Shown here in pieces: positions 17,316-26,230 of a stretch of DNA of 64,000 nucleotides. A program made the translations under genes and the position numbers. Numbering within the stretch: the stretch's first letter is position 1; each line of letters begins with the position of its first letter. The DNA is from ZC4RG30 sp039932715 (GTDB taxonomy: Bacteria > Pseudomonadota > Gammaproteobacteria > Steroidobacterales > Steroidobacteraceae), in contig JBDTPN010000001.1 of NCBI GenBank assembly GCA_039932715.1, positions 62,001 to 126,000 of the forward strand. Reading direction: 5' to 3'. Below the pieces are notes generated by a model. The model saw only the letters and a program-made list of their open reading frames with translations. It searched no databases and was not told the origin of the DNA.

Positions 17316-17915
17316 ATGAATCGCGGCGATCAGGAAGTCCGAATCGTGGGTGGCAGCCTGCGTGGAAGGAAGCTGGGCTTTCCGGATGTGCCGGGCCTGC
17401 GGCCGACGCCGGACCGCGTGCGCGAAACGCTCTTCAACTGGCTGGCACCACACATTGAGGGGCTGCGGGTGCTCGACCTGTTCGCCGGTAGCGGCGCATT
17501 GGGAATAGAGGCCATATCCCGGGGCGCGGCGCAGTCAGTGCTGGTGGAGTCCAGTGCGCTCGCGGCAAAAAAGCTGCGCGAGTCAGTCATTCGCCTCGGC
17601 CTTGGCAACGTCCGCGTGGAGAATTCGGATGCCATGGCCTATCTGCAGCGTTCAATGGCTGCTGGCGGCGAAGGCCCCTTCGACCTGATTTTTCTCGACC
17701 CTCCGTTTGATTCCGGATTGCTGGGGCCGGCGATCAAATTCCTTTCCGGCGCCGGGGTGCTGGCCCCGGGTGGATTTTGCTATGTCGAGGTTCCAAAGCG
17801 GACCACGCTTGCGGCTCTTCCCCAGGGGTGGACGCTTCATCGCAGCGGGACCGCCGGTGAGGTCGGTTATCATCTGCTGCATGTTACGCAGGGCAATATA
17901 TCCAGGGACGTTTGA
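17316..17915 (+). CDS. rsmD: 16S rRNA (guanine966-N2)-methyltransferase RsmD
   Basis: 199 residues. RsmD methylates G966 of 16S rRNA using S-adenosylmethionine. The start VRIVGGSLRGRKLGFPD and RPTPDRVRETLFNWL are family hallmarks, followed by the SAM-binding motif LDLFAGSGALGIEAISRGA and the catalytic LIFLDPPFDSGLL (DPPF). It is divergent from ftsY with a 28-nt gap, the conserved arrangement. Its 3' end overlaps coaD by 35 nt in another frame. Confidence 0.95.
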   Translation: MNRGDQEVRIVGGSLRGRKLGFPDVPGLRPTPDRVRETLFNWLAPHIEGLRVLDLFAGSGALGIEAISRGAAQSVLVESSALAAKKLRESVIRLGLGNVRVENSDAMAYLQRSMAAGGEGPFDLIFLDPPFDSGLLGPAIKFLSGAGVLAPGGFCYVEVPKRTTLAALPQGWTLHRSGTAGEVGYHLLHVTQGNISRDV

Positions 17916-18366
17916 TCCCATCACCAACGGCCACAAGGACCTGGTGCGTCGGGCCGCAGGCATGTTCGACCACGTGCTGGTCGCCATCGCCTCCAATCCC
18001 GGCAAGACACCCATGTTCAACCTCGATGAACGCGTGGACCTGGCCCGTCGCGTGCTGGCCGATATCCCCAATGTCGAGGTTGCCGGTTACGAGGGCCTGA
18101 CCGTGGACTTCGCGCTCAAGCACCGGATCAAGGTGGTGGTCCGCGGCCTGCGCGCCGTTTCGGACTTCGAGTTCGAATTCCAGCTGGCCAACATGACGCG
18201 CCATTTGTCGCGCGATCTCGAGACCGTATTCCTCACACCACAGGAACAGTTCACATTCATCTCCTCAACGCTGATACGCGAAATTGCGATCTATGGCGGC
18301 AACGTGGCTGAGTTTGTCGATCCAATAGTGGCGGCCGAGTTGGGCCGAAAGAAGCGCCTGCCATGA
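17881..18366 (+). CDS. coaD: Phosphopantetheine adenylyltransferase CoaD
   Basis: 161 residues from ATG 17881, which gives the standard N terminus MLRRAIYPGTFDPITNGHKD; the frame is open further upstream inside rsmD but without family similarity. CoaD transfers AMP from ATP to 4'-phosphopantetheine in the penultimate step of coenzyme A synthesis. The nucleotidyltransferase motif GTFDPITNGH (TxGH-like) and the C-terminal ISSTLIREIA motif are intact. The stop overlaps the ggt start by 4 nt. Confidence 0.96.
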   Translation: MLRRAIYPGTFDPITNGHKDLVRRAAGMFDHVLVAIASNPGKTPMFNLDERVDLARRVLADIPNVEVAGYEGLTVDFALKHRIKVVVRGLRAVSDFEFEFQLANMTRHLSRDLETVFLTPQEQFTFISSTLIREIAIYGGNVAEFVDPIVAAELGRKKRLP

Positions 18367-20060
18367 GCTTGCGCGGGCGATCATTCATGCAGGTGCTGGT
18401 GCTGCTGTGGGCAACGGCGGCGTTTGTGTCCGCGACGCCGGTGTTGGCTGCGGATCGCGCGCCCGGCAAGGCCGCCATCGCCAGCGCTTATCCGCTGGCA
18501 TCGGAGGCCGGTCATGAAGTGCTGCGTGCCGGCGGCAATGCCTTTGATGCAGCAGTCGCCGTCAGCGCGGCGCTGATGGTGGTGGAGCCCAGCGGCTCGG
18601 GCTTCCTCGGCGGCGGCATGTACCTGCTGCATCGTGCCCGCGACGGTCGCAATGTGGTCATTGATGCGCGGGAAAAAGCACCGCTGGCAGCCACGCGCGA
18701 CATGTTCCTCGACAAGGATGGCAACCCGGTACGCGGCATGTCCATCAACACCGCCATGGCCGCGGGCATCCCCGGCGAACCTGCGGGCTTGGCGCTGATG
18801 CAATCGCGCTACGGCAAGCTGTCGCTGGCGCAGGCACTCAAGCCGGCGATACGCCTCGCGACCGAAGGCTTTGAACTGTATCCGCGATTGCAGGCCGGCC
18901 TGCGTGGCAAGAAGCCGCAGCTGGAGAAATCACAAGAGGCCGCAGCCATCTGGCTGCGCAATGGCGAAGTGCCGCCAGTGGGCACGCGCATCACACAGCC
19001 GCAACTGGCGCGCACGCTCGAAACCCTTGGACGCGAAGGCGTTGCGACTTTCTACACCGGCAGTCTTGCCAGGCAGCTGGTGGCGCGCGTGCACGAGATG
19101 GGCGGAATCTGGACGCTGCAAGATTTCGCCGCCTACAAGGCCGTGGAACGCGAGCCCATTGTCGGTCACTACCACGGTGCCACCATCATTTCCGTGCCGC
19201 CGCCGTCTTCGGGCGGCATCGCACTGGTGGAAGCGCTCAACATTCTTTCAGGATATGACCTGGACAAGGTGGATGCAGTTACGCGCAAGCACCTGATCAT
19301 CGAAGCCATGCAGCGCATGCACCATGATCGCGCTGTCTATCTGGGCGACACGGATTTCGTCAAGGTTCCCGTGACGCGGCTCACGAGCCCTGATTACGCG
19401 GCCGGATTGCGCAGTTCAATCCGCCTCGACAAGGCCACGCCCAGCAGTTCACTGGCAGCAGCGCCCGAGTCTGCAAGCGGCGGCAGCAATACCACGCATT
19501 TCTCGGTGCTTGATGCCAGTGGCAACCGTGTGGCCGGCACCATCACGTTGAATGCCGGATTCGGATCCGGCTTGATGGTCGACGGCACCGGCATGATCCT
19601 CAACAACCAGATGGACGATTTTTCCATCAAGCCCGGCGTGCCCAATATCTATGGATTGATCGGTGCCAGCGCCAACGAGATCGCGCCCGGCAAGCGCATG
19701 CTGTCTTCTATTACGCCGACCTTCGTCGAATCACCGCGCGGCTACATGATCGTGGGCTCGCCCGGCGGCAGCCTCATCATCGGCATGGTGTTGCTGGCCA
19801 CGCTCGACTGGATTGACGGCAAGAGCGCGCAGGAAATCGTGGCAGCGCCGCGCATTCATCATCAATACGAGCCTGACACGCTGCTGTATGAATCAAAGGC
19901 GCTGACCAGCGACGAGGTTGCAGAGCTCAAGCGTCGCGGCCACGAACTGCGCGAGCGCGAGTCTTGGGGCAACCTGCAGGTTGTGACGTTCGATGCGGCC
20001 ACCGGCGCGGTCAACGCCGCTTCGGATCCGCGCGGTGTCGGGACGGCCGGCATCTACTAG
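18363..20060 (+). CDS. ggt: Gamma-glutamyltransferase
   Basis: 565 residues with a signal peptide ending near TPVLAADRAPG, so periplasmic. The proenzyme cleaves itself before the catalytic Thr, here Thr377 in the motif NTTHFSV. Other family motifs are seen: RAGGNAFDAAVA, EPSGSGFLGGGMYLLH, GAREKAPL-like DAREKAPLAAT, GFGSGLMVDGTGMILNNQMDDF, and the oxyanion segment PGKRMLSSITPTFV. It hydrolyses or transfers the gamma-glutamyl group of glutathione. The active-site lid region GMILNNQMDDFSIKPG is present. It is coupled to coaD by a 4-nt overlap and followed after 11 nt by a kinase gene. Confidence 0.94.
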   Translation: MSLRGRSFMQVLVLLWATAAFVSATPVLAADRAPGKAAIASAYPLASEAGHEVLRAGGNAFDAAVAVSAALMVVEPSGSGFLGGGMYLLHRARDGRNVVIDAREKAPLAATRDMFLDKDGNPVRGMSINTAMAAGIPGEPAGLALMQSRYGKLSLAQALKPAIRLATEGFELYPRLQAGLRGKKPQLEKSQEAAAIWLRNGEVPPVGTRITQPQLARTLETLGREGVATFYTGSLARQLVARVHEMGGIWTLQDFAAYKAVEREPIVGHYHGATIISVPPPSSGGIALVEALNILSGYDLDKVDAVTRKHLIIEAMQRMHHDRAVYLGDTDFVKVPVTRLTSPDYAAGLRSSIRLDKATPSSSLAAAPESASGGSNTTHFSVLDASGNRVAGTITLNAGFGSGLMVDGTGMILNNQMDDFSIKPGVPNIYGLIGASANEIAPGKRMLSSITPTFVESPRGYMIVGSPGGSLIIGMVLLATLDWIDGKSAQEIVAAPRIHHQYEPDTLLYESKALTSDEVAELKRRGHELRERESWGNLQVVTFDAATGAVNAASDPRGVGTAGIY

Positions 20061-20071
20061 GCCACTCACGC

Positions 20072-22129
20072 ATGGCGCCTGATTCGTCGAGTACGCGCAA
20101 TCTCTGGGAACAGGTCGAAACTCGCGTGGGCGGGCCGGTGCGGGCGCGACTGTTGTTTTTCGCTGTCTACCTGGTGCTGCTGTGGCTGGAATACGCATTC
20201 AAGGAATCCGCCGGCGTGCCCACGTTGCTGCGGCCTTCCGCCGGGCTGTTGTTTGTCGCCCTCTGGTTTTCCGGGACGCGCGCCTGGCCGTTCTACCTTG
20301 CCGTTCATGTGTTGTGCGCGCTGGCACTGGGCGCGGCCATTCAACATCCTTTCCCGCTACAGCAGATTGCCAGCGCTGCACTGGCGGCACCATTGGCGGC
20401 CGTATCTGGCGCACTGGCCTGTCGTTGGTTGAATCCCGGGCCGCTGACCATCCACGCGCGGCTGGTGCCTGGATTCATCTGGAGTGCCGTACTGGGTTCG
20501 CTGGCAGGAACCTCGCTGGCTGCTGTGGTTACCGCGTGGCATCAGCCGGCACAACATGATTTTTGGCTGTCTGTACTGGCCTGGGGCGTGGGCCATTTGC
20601 TTGGCACGCTGACCATTGCGCCGGTGCTGCTTGCCTGGATGGCACTGCTGCGAAACCAGAATGCCCGGCTTGCATTGCGTTCGCGCGGCGAACTGGCAGG
20701 CATCGCGTTTTGTCTGGTGGCATCGATCTGTGTGCTGTTTCCCCTGGCCAATGCGCGCCACGGTTCAGTGCTGGCGTTGCCGCTGCTGGTAGGTCCGGTT
20801 CTTGTGTATGCCTGTTTCCGGCTACCCCCGCGTTGGGCAATGAGCATGTCAGCGTTGGCCATACTGCTGATGGCTGCGTTTGCCGCGCAGCGCACCCCAC
20901 CATTTGCGGTGCCGGATCCGATAATTCGCGTCGGCACCCTGCAGATGCTGTTCGGCATATTTGCAGTCATGGTTTTCATACTGTCCATCGTCGTGAGCCA
21001 GGTGCGTATCACATTGGCGCGCCTGGCCGAAAGTGACCAGCGCTACCGCAACTTCGTGCAGCTCAGCCATGAAGCCATGTGGCGAGTGGAAGTGGATCCT
21101 CCCATGCCTGTGGAGCTGGCGCCGGATGCCCAGTTGCAATGGCTGCGAACGCATGCGCGGATCGCCGAGAGCAGTCTCTCGTATGCGCGTATGGATTCTG
21201 GCGCCACCGCCAAAGCCGATGCCTTGTGGAGCTCCATGCCTTGGGTTGAACAATTCGAGCAACGTCTGCCCGCTGCCGTGCAGCGAGGCTTGGACATGCA
21301 CGATGTGAACTTCAGCGTCCCGCACCAGGGCCGGAAACGTGACTATCTCGCCTCGTTCAGTGCCGAGGTCGAAGCTGGAAAGCTGCTTCGATTCTGGGGC
21401 GTGGCACGCGATGTCACTGAACTCACCGATCTCAATACGCGGTTGCTGCGCGAGAAAGACCGGCTCAAAAGCTACGCACGCCAGATTATTGGAGCCGAAG
21501 AAAAGGCACGTCGGTCCACGGCGGTGGATCTGCACGACGGCATCGGACAGACACTGGTGGGCCTGGCCATGATGGTGGAGGCCGCGCATAGCGACCCTCC
21601 TGCGGATGTGCGGGCACTGCTGGCTGTTATTGGCGATCGCTTGCGGGATGTGCAGGAACATACCCGGCGCATGATTTCCGACCTGAGTCCGCCAGGGCTG
21701 TACGACCTTGGTCTGGGCGGTGCCCTGCAGTGGCTGTCGGTGTACCTGCGTTCACACGATGGATTGCGAGTGGAGCTGGAGTGCCGCTTGCAGGAAGCAG
21801 CGATTCGCCTGGAAATGCGGGTGCTGGTGTTCAAGCTGGTCCGTGAGTTGCTGCGCAATGTGATCAAGCACGCAGGCGTGCAGTCGGCCCGCGTGCTGGT
21901 GGAGGGCGACGCGGAACAGCTGCGCGTGGTGGTCAGCGACCAGGGCTGCGGATTCGAGAGTCAAATCGACATGTTCGGTGCACGCAGCGGCTATGGTCTG
22001 TGGAGCATCGCCGACCGCGTGCAGGAAGTCGGTGGCCAATTTGAGGTCGATGCTGGAGTGGGTCGCGGCGCGCGCTTCGAAATCTGTCTTCCGTTGCGTA
22101 CAGAATCCGTCACGGCGCGCAACGCCTAA
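20072..22129 (+). CDS. MASE1-type membrane sensor histidine kinase, paralogue 2
   Basis: 685 residues from ATG 20072. Same architecture as the kinase at 9455-11563: a MASE1 membrane sensor (LEYAFKESAGVPTLLRPSAG), a PAS-like domain (YRNFVQLSHEAMWRVEVD), a HisKA_3 helix (AVDLHDGIGQTLVGLAMM) and an HATPase domain (RELLRNVIKHAG, SDQGCGFESQ, GYGLWSIADRVQEVGG). The two share long runs of similar residues in the cytoplasmic half, so they arose by duplication. It meets the response regulator gene tail-to-tail with a 4-nt overlap, an unusual convergent arrangement for a cognate pair. Confidence 0.9.
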   Translation: MAPDSSSTRNLWEQVETRVGGPVRARLLFFAVYLVLLWLEYAFKESAGVPTLLRPSAGLLFVALWFSGTRAWPFYLAVHVLCALALGAAIQHPFPLQQIASAALAAPLAAVSGALACRWLNPGPLTIHARLVPGFIWSAVLGSLAGTSLAAVVTAWHQPAQHDFWLSVLAWGVGHLLGTLTIAPVLLAWMALLRNQNARLALRSRGELAGIAFCLVASICVLFPLANARHGSVLALPLLVGPVLVYACFRLPPRWAMSMSALAILLMAAFAAQRTPPFAVPDPIIRVGTLQMLFGIFAVMVFILSIVVSQVRITLARLAESDQRYRNFVQLSHEAMWRVEVDPPMPVELAPDAQLQWLRTHARIAESSLSYARMDSGATAKADALWSSMPWVEQFEQRLPAAVQRGLDMHDVNFSVPHQGRKRDYLASFSAEVEAGKLLRFWGVARDVTELTDLNTRLLREKDRLKSYARQIIGAEEKARRSTAVDLHDGIGQTLVGLAMMVEAAHSDPPADVRALLAVIGDRLRDVQEHTRRMISDLSPPGLYDLGLGGALQWLSVYLRSHDGLRVELECRLQEAAIRLEMRVLVFKLVRELLRNVIKHAGVQSARVLVEGDAEQLRVVVSDQGCGFESQIDMFGARSGYGLWSIADRVQEVGGQFEVDAGVGRGARFEICLPLRTESVTARNA

Positions 22130-22878
22130 CCACCCAGCAGAATCGAGATGATTTCCCGCGCCGCCGGTACTTCCTCGCTGATCCTGGTAATCAACCCGTA
22201 GCCCAGCGCAAAACGCGTGATATCCGCCGAGTTGTGGAGGTCCAGCTTGCGCATCAGGTTGGCGCGATGTTTCTCGACAGTCTTGACGCTCAATGTCAGC
22301 TCCCTTGCGACCGCCTTGTTGGTTCTGCCGGAGGCGATGCGTGAAAGCACCTGGCGCTCGCGCTCGGTTACCAGTCGCAGGGGGGATTTACTGGAACTCT
22401 GTTCGCCGTGGCTGCCGCGGCCCAGGTAGTTGGCCATGACTGCGTTGGACACGGTCTTGCACATGAAGGGTTGCCCCTTGGCCACCGTGCGAATGGCAGT
22501 AATCAGTTCAGCGTGGTCGGAATCCTTGAGTACATACCCATCTGCGCGTACATCAACGGCGGCCTGGATGTATTCATCGGACGAATGCGCCGTCAACAGG
22601 ATTACGCGAATGTCTGGCGACAGGTTGCGCAGGTCGGCAATGAGGCTCAGGCCCGAGCGCCCGGGAAGGCCAATGTCCGTCAGCACGATGTCAGGCATCG
22701 TGCTCCTGGCCAGCGCTATGGCTTCATCGCAGGAGCCGCATTCGCCGACGACTGTGAGTCCCGGATCCAGTTCGAGCAGCCCACGCACGCCTTCACGCAG
22801 GATGGCGTGATCATCGACCAACAGCAGCCGCAAGACACTGGAAGTCTTGGCCTGGACACTGGGTGTTACGCTCGCCAT
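22126..22878 (-). CDS. NarL/FixJ-family response regulator
   Basis: 250 residues. The receiver domain starts LRLLLVDDHAILREGVRGLLE; the phosphoacceptor Asp is in MPDIVLTDIGLPG, and the conserved Thr and Lys are in VILLTAHSS and YVLKDSDHAEL. The LuxR-type helix-turn-helix is VTERERQVLSRIASGRTNKA followed by LSVKTVEKHRANLMRKLDL. This class pairs with HisKA_3 kinases, three of which are in the window. The N-terminal extension of about 15 residues is not conserved in the family. It lies immediately downstream of the SCO1 gene on the same strand but separated from it by about 75 nt. Confidence 0.93.
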   Translation of the reverse strand: MASVTPSVQAKTSSVLRLLLVDDHAILREGVRGLLELDPGLTVVGECGSCDEAIALARSTMPDIVLTDIGLPGRSGLSLIADLRNLSPDIRVILLTAHSSDEYIQAAVDVRADGYVLKDSDHAELITAIRTVAKGQPFMCKTVSNAVMANYLGRGSHGEQSSSKSPLRLVTERERQVLSRIASGRTNKAVARELTLSVKTVEKHRANLMRKLDLHNSADITRFALGYGLITRISEEVPAAREIISILLGG

Positions 22879-22952
22879 CTTTCCCTTGGCATTTGAACCG
22901 GGCGCCTTTTATACACAGACCTACTTGCGCCCCGAACCATGCAGATATCTGT

Positions 22953-23597
22953 CTAATCGAAACCCTGGAACTGATGCACTTCAGCGAGCAAATCGTCAGC
23001 TGAAGCAAAACCGTCAAGGCGGACCCATGGCTTGCCGGGCGCGGCCCGCAGCAAAGTCACGGGCGTGTGATTCATCTTGTCTCCGCGATACACGCCAAAC
23101 GCACGCTGCGCCTGAATGCTCGCTGCGAGCGTGCCCGTGTAGTACTGCCACCCGTTACCGGCATGGAAGCGCGCGGCGTACTCCGTCAGCCGTGCGGGTG
23201 TGTCCTGCTCCGGGTCAATGGAGATGGACACCAGGTGCACCTTGTCCAGTTGCGGCCCCAGTTGTTCCTGGAGCGACCTGAAGGTCTGGCTGGTCAATGG
23301 GCAAATAGTCGTACAAGTGGTGTATATGAAATTCATGACCACCGGACGCCCATCGTTGAGTTCACGATCCAGAGATACGTTCGTACCGTCCTGCCGCACC
23401 ATCGTCAGCTGCGGTACGGAGTAGCTCACCACGGACCGAGTAACCTGGTTGTTTTCCATCATCATGTGGTGATGCGCATGGGCATCCATCGCCGGCATCG
23501 GAGCCTGCTCCGTGTCGGCTGCGACAGAATTCACAGCCACGCCCGCGACCATGATCAACCGCAGTACGCTGTACAGGTAGTGCAATCTTGAGCCCAT
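22953..23597 (-). CDS. SCO1/SenC-family copper protein
   Basis: 214 residues from ATG 23597, which begins a signal peptide or membrane anchor (LHYLYSVLRLIMVAGVAVNS); the longer frame to 23684 has no such logic. A His/Met-rich stretch (AMDAHAHHHMMMENN) follows, a likely extra copper-binding tail. The thioredoxin-like core has the copper motif CTTICP (CxxxCP), the conserved VSISIDPEQDTPARL and the third ligand His in MNHTPVTLL. SCO1 proteins deliver copper to cytochrome oxidase CuA or act as thiol-disulfide reductants. Its place at the end of the copper-oxidase block suggests it may metallate those proteins rather than a terminal oxidase. Confidence 0.88.
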   Translation of the reverse strand: MGSRLHYLYSVLRLIMVAGVAVNSVAADTEQAPMPAMDAHAHHHMMMENNQVTRSVVSYSVPQLTMVRQDGTNVSLDRELNDGRPVVMNFIYTTCTTICPLTSQTFRSLQEQLGPQLDKVHLVSISIDPEQDTPARLTEYAARFHAGNGWQYYTGTLAASIQAQRAFGVYRGDKMNHTPVTLLRAAPGKPWVRLDGFASADDLLAEVHQFQGFD

Positions 23598-23662
23598 AAA
23601 CCGAGACCTCAGACCGTCCGTAGTGTGGTCTATCGTCTGACAGATTGTCCCTGCAAAGAATG

Positions 23663-23674
23663 GGGTAATTACCC
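23663..23674. promoter_or_regulatory. Perfect 12-bp palindrome upstream of the SCO1 gene
   Basis: GGGTAATTACCC is self-complementary over 12 bp and lies 66 nt upstream of the SCO1 start codon, in the 171-nt gap after the cytochrome fusion gene. It could be an operator for an internal promoter. A related half (GGGTATTAC) occurs upstream of the oxidase genes near 40530. No regulator can be named from this. Confidence 0.3.
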
Positions 23675-23768
23675 ACCGATCCACAGCGACCGGTTCTCAA
23701 TTGCCTGTCGAATCGTGGCTGATTACGAATCGTTCACATTGGGAATTTTCTTGTGCTCGTCACTTGAG

Positions 23769-25376
23769 CTAAGGCACCAACCATTCGCCCACCGGTGCAA
23801 GCTGGGCGCCCGTTGGTGCAGCGAACTTGACAATATACCCACCCTTGGAAGCGAATCGCTGGTTCTGCGCCAGGCCCAGGTGAGGGTAGTACCCAGTCAC
23901 AATCCTGTGAGCCAGCGCTTCCTCCATGCGTTCCACCAGGTAGTCGCGGATAAAGGAATCCGCCATGTGGTTGAGCGTGTCGGATAGCAGGCTGCAGGCC
24001 AGGTAGGTATCGGTCTGCACCTGCTCTGAAACCAGCGGCACCTTGCGTAGCCGCATCCACCCCAAAGGATAATCCACGCGCACGCGGCGCCGGTCCGGGA
24101 GGTCGTAGGGGTATGCCAACTGCGTGACTGCGCGCCACTCCGTCGGAAATCCGGTCAGCGCCTTGCCGCCCATCAACGTCGATGACATCACCGTGGCACC
24201 TGGAGGATGCTTGAAGAGTGCTTCCAGATCTTGAGGCCGCAGCCACAACACCAGCGTGTCGTCGCCTTTGAGGCCACGCAGTGCCCGGTCCATATCGCGC
24301 GCGCCGACTTTGGCCGCGAGCGGACGGTTGAGTATTTCCCTGCCGACCCCGGCAAGTGCCGCTGCCAGGGCGCCGGCGGCAGATTCACCGACGTCGCCAT
24401 CGCGATATAACTGCACGATGCGCCCGTGCGCATCGGGCGCGCTGCGCAATGCGTGCGCCATCAATCCCGCCTCCAGCAGCACGCCCTTGGAAAAATACAG
24501 GGAATGAAAGTCGTGCTCGGCGACCACGGGCAGTTCGACATTTGGAAACAGGCAGGGCAGTGAAGCCTGCTCACAAAATCGGTGTACCGGCTCCCAGTTG
24601 CTGCCGCCCAGTCCCGACACCACGGCGAATACCGGTTCGTGCTTCAGCAATTGCTGCAATTGGGATTCCCACGTGTTCGGCGCGCCCTTCAACTCCCAGA
24701 CATGCAATGCCCAGTGCCGGCTGGTCTTGAACATCATGCGTTTGGTGGAATGGAGTCGCGGGCTTTCGGCCTTGATAACGGCGTTCTTGTCGGCGAAAAA
24801 CTGTGTGATCACATCGAGCATGCCCTGACGTTTAACTGGATCCGCGTCAGGCGTGATGATGGTCGCAAAGTCCAGCACGCTATCGGAGACGCCCGGCACC
24901 GGGAGTTTCGTCATGCCTTTCAGGTAGTCGATCAGTGCCGCCATATCCTGGTCGCCGATCGGATAGTGTGGCATCAGGTAGTTGAGCGGCTTGCCGTCAG
25001 CCGCAATTCCGTCGCGGATCGCGCGCGCCAGCGTGACATCTGTGTAAGGGTTACGGTCGGCGCGCATGCCTTCAACGAATGGCAGGTCCAGATCATCGCC
25101 GGCCGTGGCGCGGGGCTGGAACAGGTATCGACCACTGACTGGCGGAACGCTGCTCTGGCCTTCCTTCATGCCCAGTCCACTGCGTCGATGGCAATTGACG
25201 CAGGCTGCATCGGCGCCGTTCATCTGCACATCGGGTTCCCGCATGGCCAACAGAGGTTGGCCACTGGCCAACACGCCGTCGCGATAGATTGCCTCGCCAG
25301 AAGCAGGCGCCGCATCCCGCGCCCAGCTGCCGCCTGCTGCGAGCAGCACCACTGCGATGCTCGCAAGGACGCGCAT
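23769..25376 (-). CDS. Cytochrome c fused to a type-1 periplasmic-binding-protein domain
   Basis: 535 residues. A signal peptide (MRVLASIAVVLLAAGGSWA) is followed by a class I cytochrome c region with one heme motif, CVNCH at residues 59-63, and a candidate axial Met in YLMPHYPIGDQDMAALIDYLK (split: YLMPHYPIG). From about residue 170 the protein resembles the periplasmic binding folds of branched-chain amino-acid/ABC substrate-binding proteins: VFAVVSGLGGSNW, ASLPCLFPNVELPV, GRIVQLYRDGDVGESAAGAL, LVLWLRPQDLEAL and a late RFASKGGYIVKF. This is an unusual fusion; a redox-linked ligand sensor or an electron carrier with a docking domain are both possible. The stop of the preceding gene is 2 nt away. 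Confidence 0.75.
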   Translation of the reverse strand: MRVLASIAVVLLAAGGSWARDAAPASGEAIYRDGVLASGQPLLAMREPDVQMNGADAACVNCHRRSGLGMKEGQSSVPPVSGRYLFQPRATAGDDLDLPFVEGMRADRNPYTDVTLARAIRDGIAADGKPLNYLMPHYPIGDQDMAALIDYLKGMTKLPVPGVSDSVLDFATIITPDADPVKRQGMLDVITQFFADKNAVIKAESPRLHSTKRMMFKTSRHWALHVWELKGAPNTWESQLQQLLKHEPVFAVVSGLGGSNWEPVHRFCEQASLPCLFPNVELPVVAEHDFHSLYFSKGVLLEAGLMAHALRSAPDAHGRIVQLYRDGDVGESAAGALAAALAGVGREILNRPLAAKVGARDMDRALRGLKGDDTLVLWLRPQDLEALFKHPPGATVMSSTLMGGKALTGFPTEWRAVTQLAYPYDLPDRRRVRVDYPLGWMRLRKVPLVSEQVQTDTYLACSLLSDTLNHMADSFIRDYLVERMEEALAHRIVTGYYPHLGLAQNQRFASKGGYIVKFAAPTGAQLAPVGEWLVP

Positions 25377-25378
25377 GG

Positions 25379-26191
25379 CTATTGCGGTTTTGTGAACTGT
25401 GTATCCGCCAACGGCGGATTTACTGCGACGCTCTCGATGTTGATCTTTTCCGTGTTCTTCACGCCCTGCACTGCGGTCTCCAGCACATGCGCGATCATGA
25501 GTCCTTGCTCCGCACGATAGTCGCGCGGAAAAATCTCGACGCTGCGCGGCCGGCCGTCGATTTTTCGCGGCTCGCCGTCCATCTTCAGTTCAAGAAAACT
25601 CTGGCCATCCACCCACACGGTTCGCGCGCCACCGCCTTTCAAAGTCACGCGCAACTTGTACGCCGCATGACCTTCCACCGTGTCAGTGCCGGCGGCCTCC
25701 ACGCGCGAACCCCTGGCTGCGTAATCGATGAGCAGGCCATCGATACCCGGCTCTGCCGCGGCAAGTTTGAGTTCATCCGGTGTGTAGGCGTCCCATGTGG
25801 ACTTGCCCAGGTAGGGCCTCAGCTTCCAGCCCTGCGCGCCGTCGAATACCTGAACTGCAGTCTGGCCATTGAAATCCAGTTCCAGTCGGCTCTTGAGCGG
25901 TCGCTTGTAATCCAGCTTGAACGGCAGCATCACTTCGGGACGCGTCTTGGTCTCCAGCTTGCCAGCGGGCGTGACCGCGGAATACGTCGTGCCGCCTGCA
26001 CCCATCTTTCCCTTCCAGGTCATGGTCTGGACATTGCGCCACGCCTGGAGTCCGCCGCGTGCTGCGACATTCCTGTCCACGACCTGTGTAGCGCTCATGG
26101 ATGGCAGCGCAGTGGGCTGCGCAGCCATGGCCAGGCCGGGCAACAACAGGCTTGCAAGAACAAGTGCCGATAAAGCAGTTTTGCTGGCCAT
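25379..26191 (-). CDS. Exported lipoprotein-sorting-like (LolA-fold-like) protein
   Basis: 270 residues from ATG 26191, which starts a clean signal peptide MASKTALSALVLASLLLPGLAMA; a GTG at 26230 is also in frame. The mature protein begins MSATQVVDRNVAARGGLQAW, the pattern of small periplasmic proteins annotated as outer-membrane lipoprotein-sorting proteins. It continues with WKGKMGAG, PFKLDYKRPLKSRLELDF, DGAQGWKLRPYLG and DGQSFLELKMDGE, consistent with a half-barrel that holds a hydrophobic ligand. It sits between two exported proteins of the same transcription unit, so a role in maturation of the exported oxidase complex is possible but not shown. Confidence 0.6.
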   Translation of the reverse strand: MASKTALSALVLASLLLPGLAMAAQPTALPSMSATQVVDRNVAARGGLQAWRNVQTMTWKGKMGAGGTTYSAVTPAGKLETKTRPEVMLPFKLDYKRPLKSRLELDFNGQTAVQVFDGAQGWKLRPYLGKSTWDAYTPDELKLAAAEPGIDGLLIDYAARGSRVEAAGTDTVEGHAAYKLRVTLKGGGARTVWVDGQSFLELKMDGEPRKIDGRPRSVEIFPRDYRAEQGLMIAHVLETAVQGVKNTEKINIESVAVNPPLADTQFTKPQ

Positions 26192-26230
26192 CAATCCTGT
26201 ACTCCTGTCACCCATAGTCATGCTGTTCAC

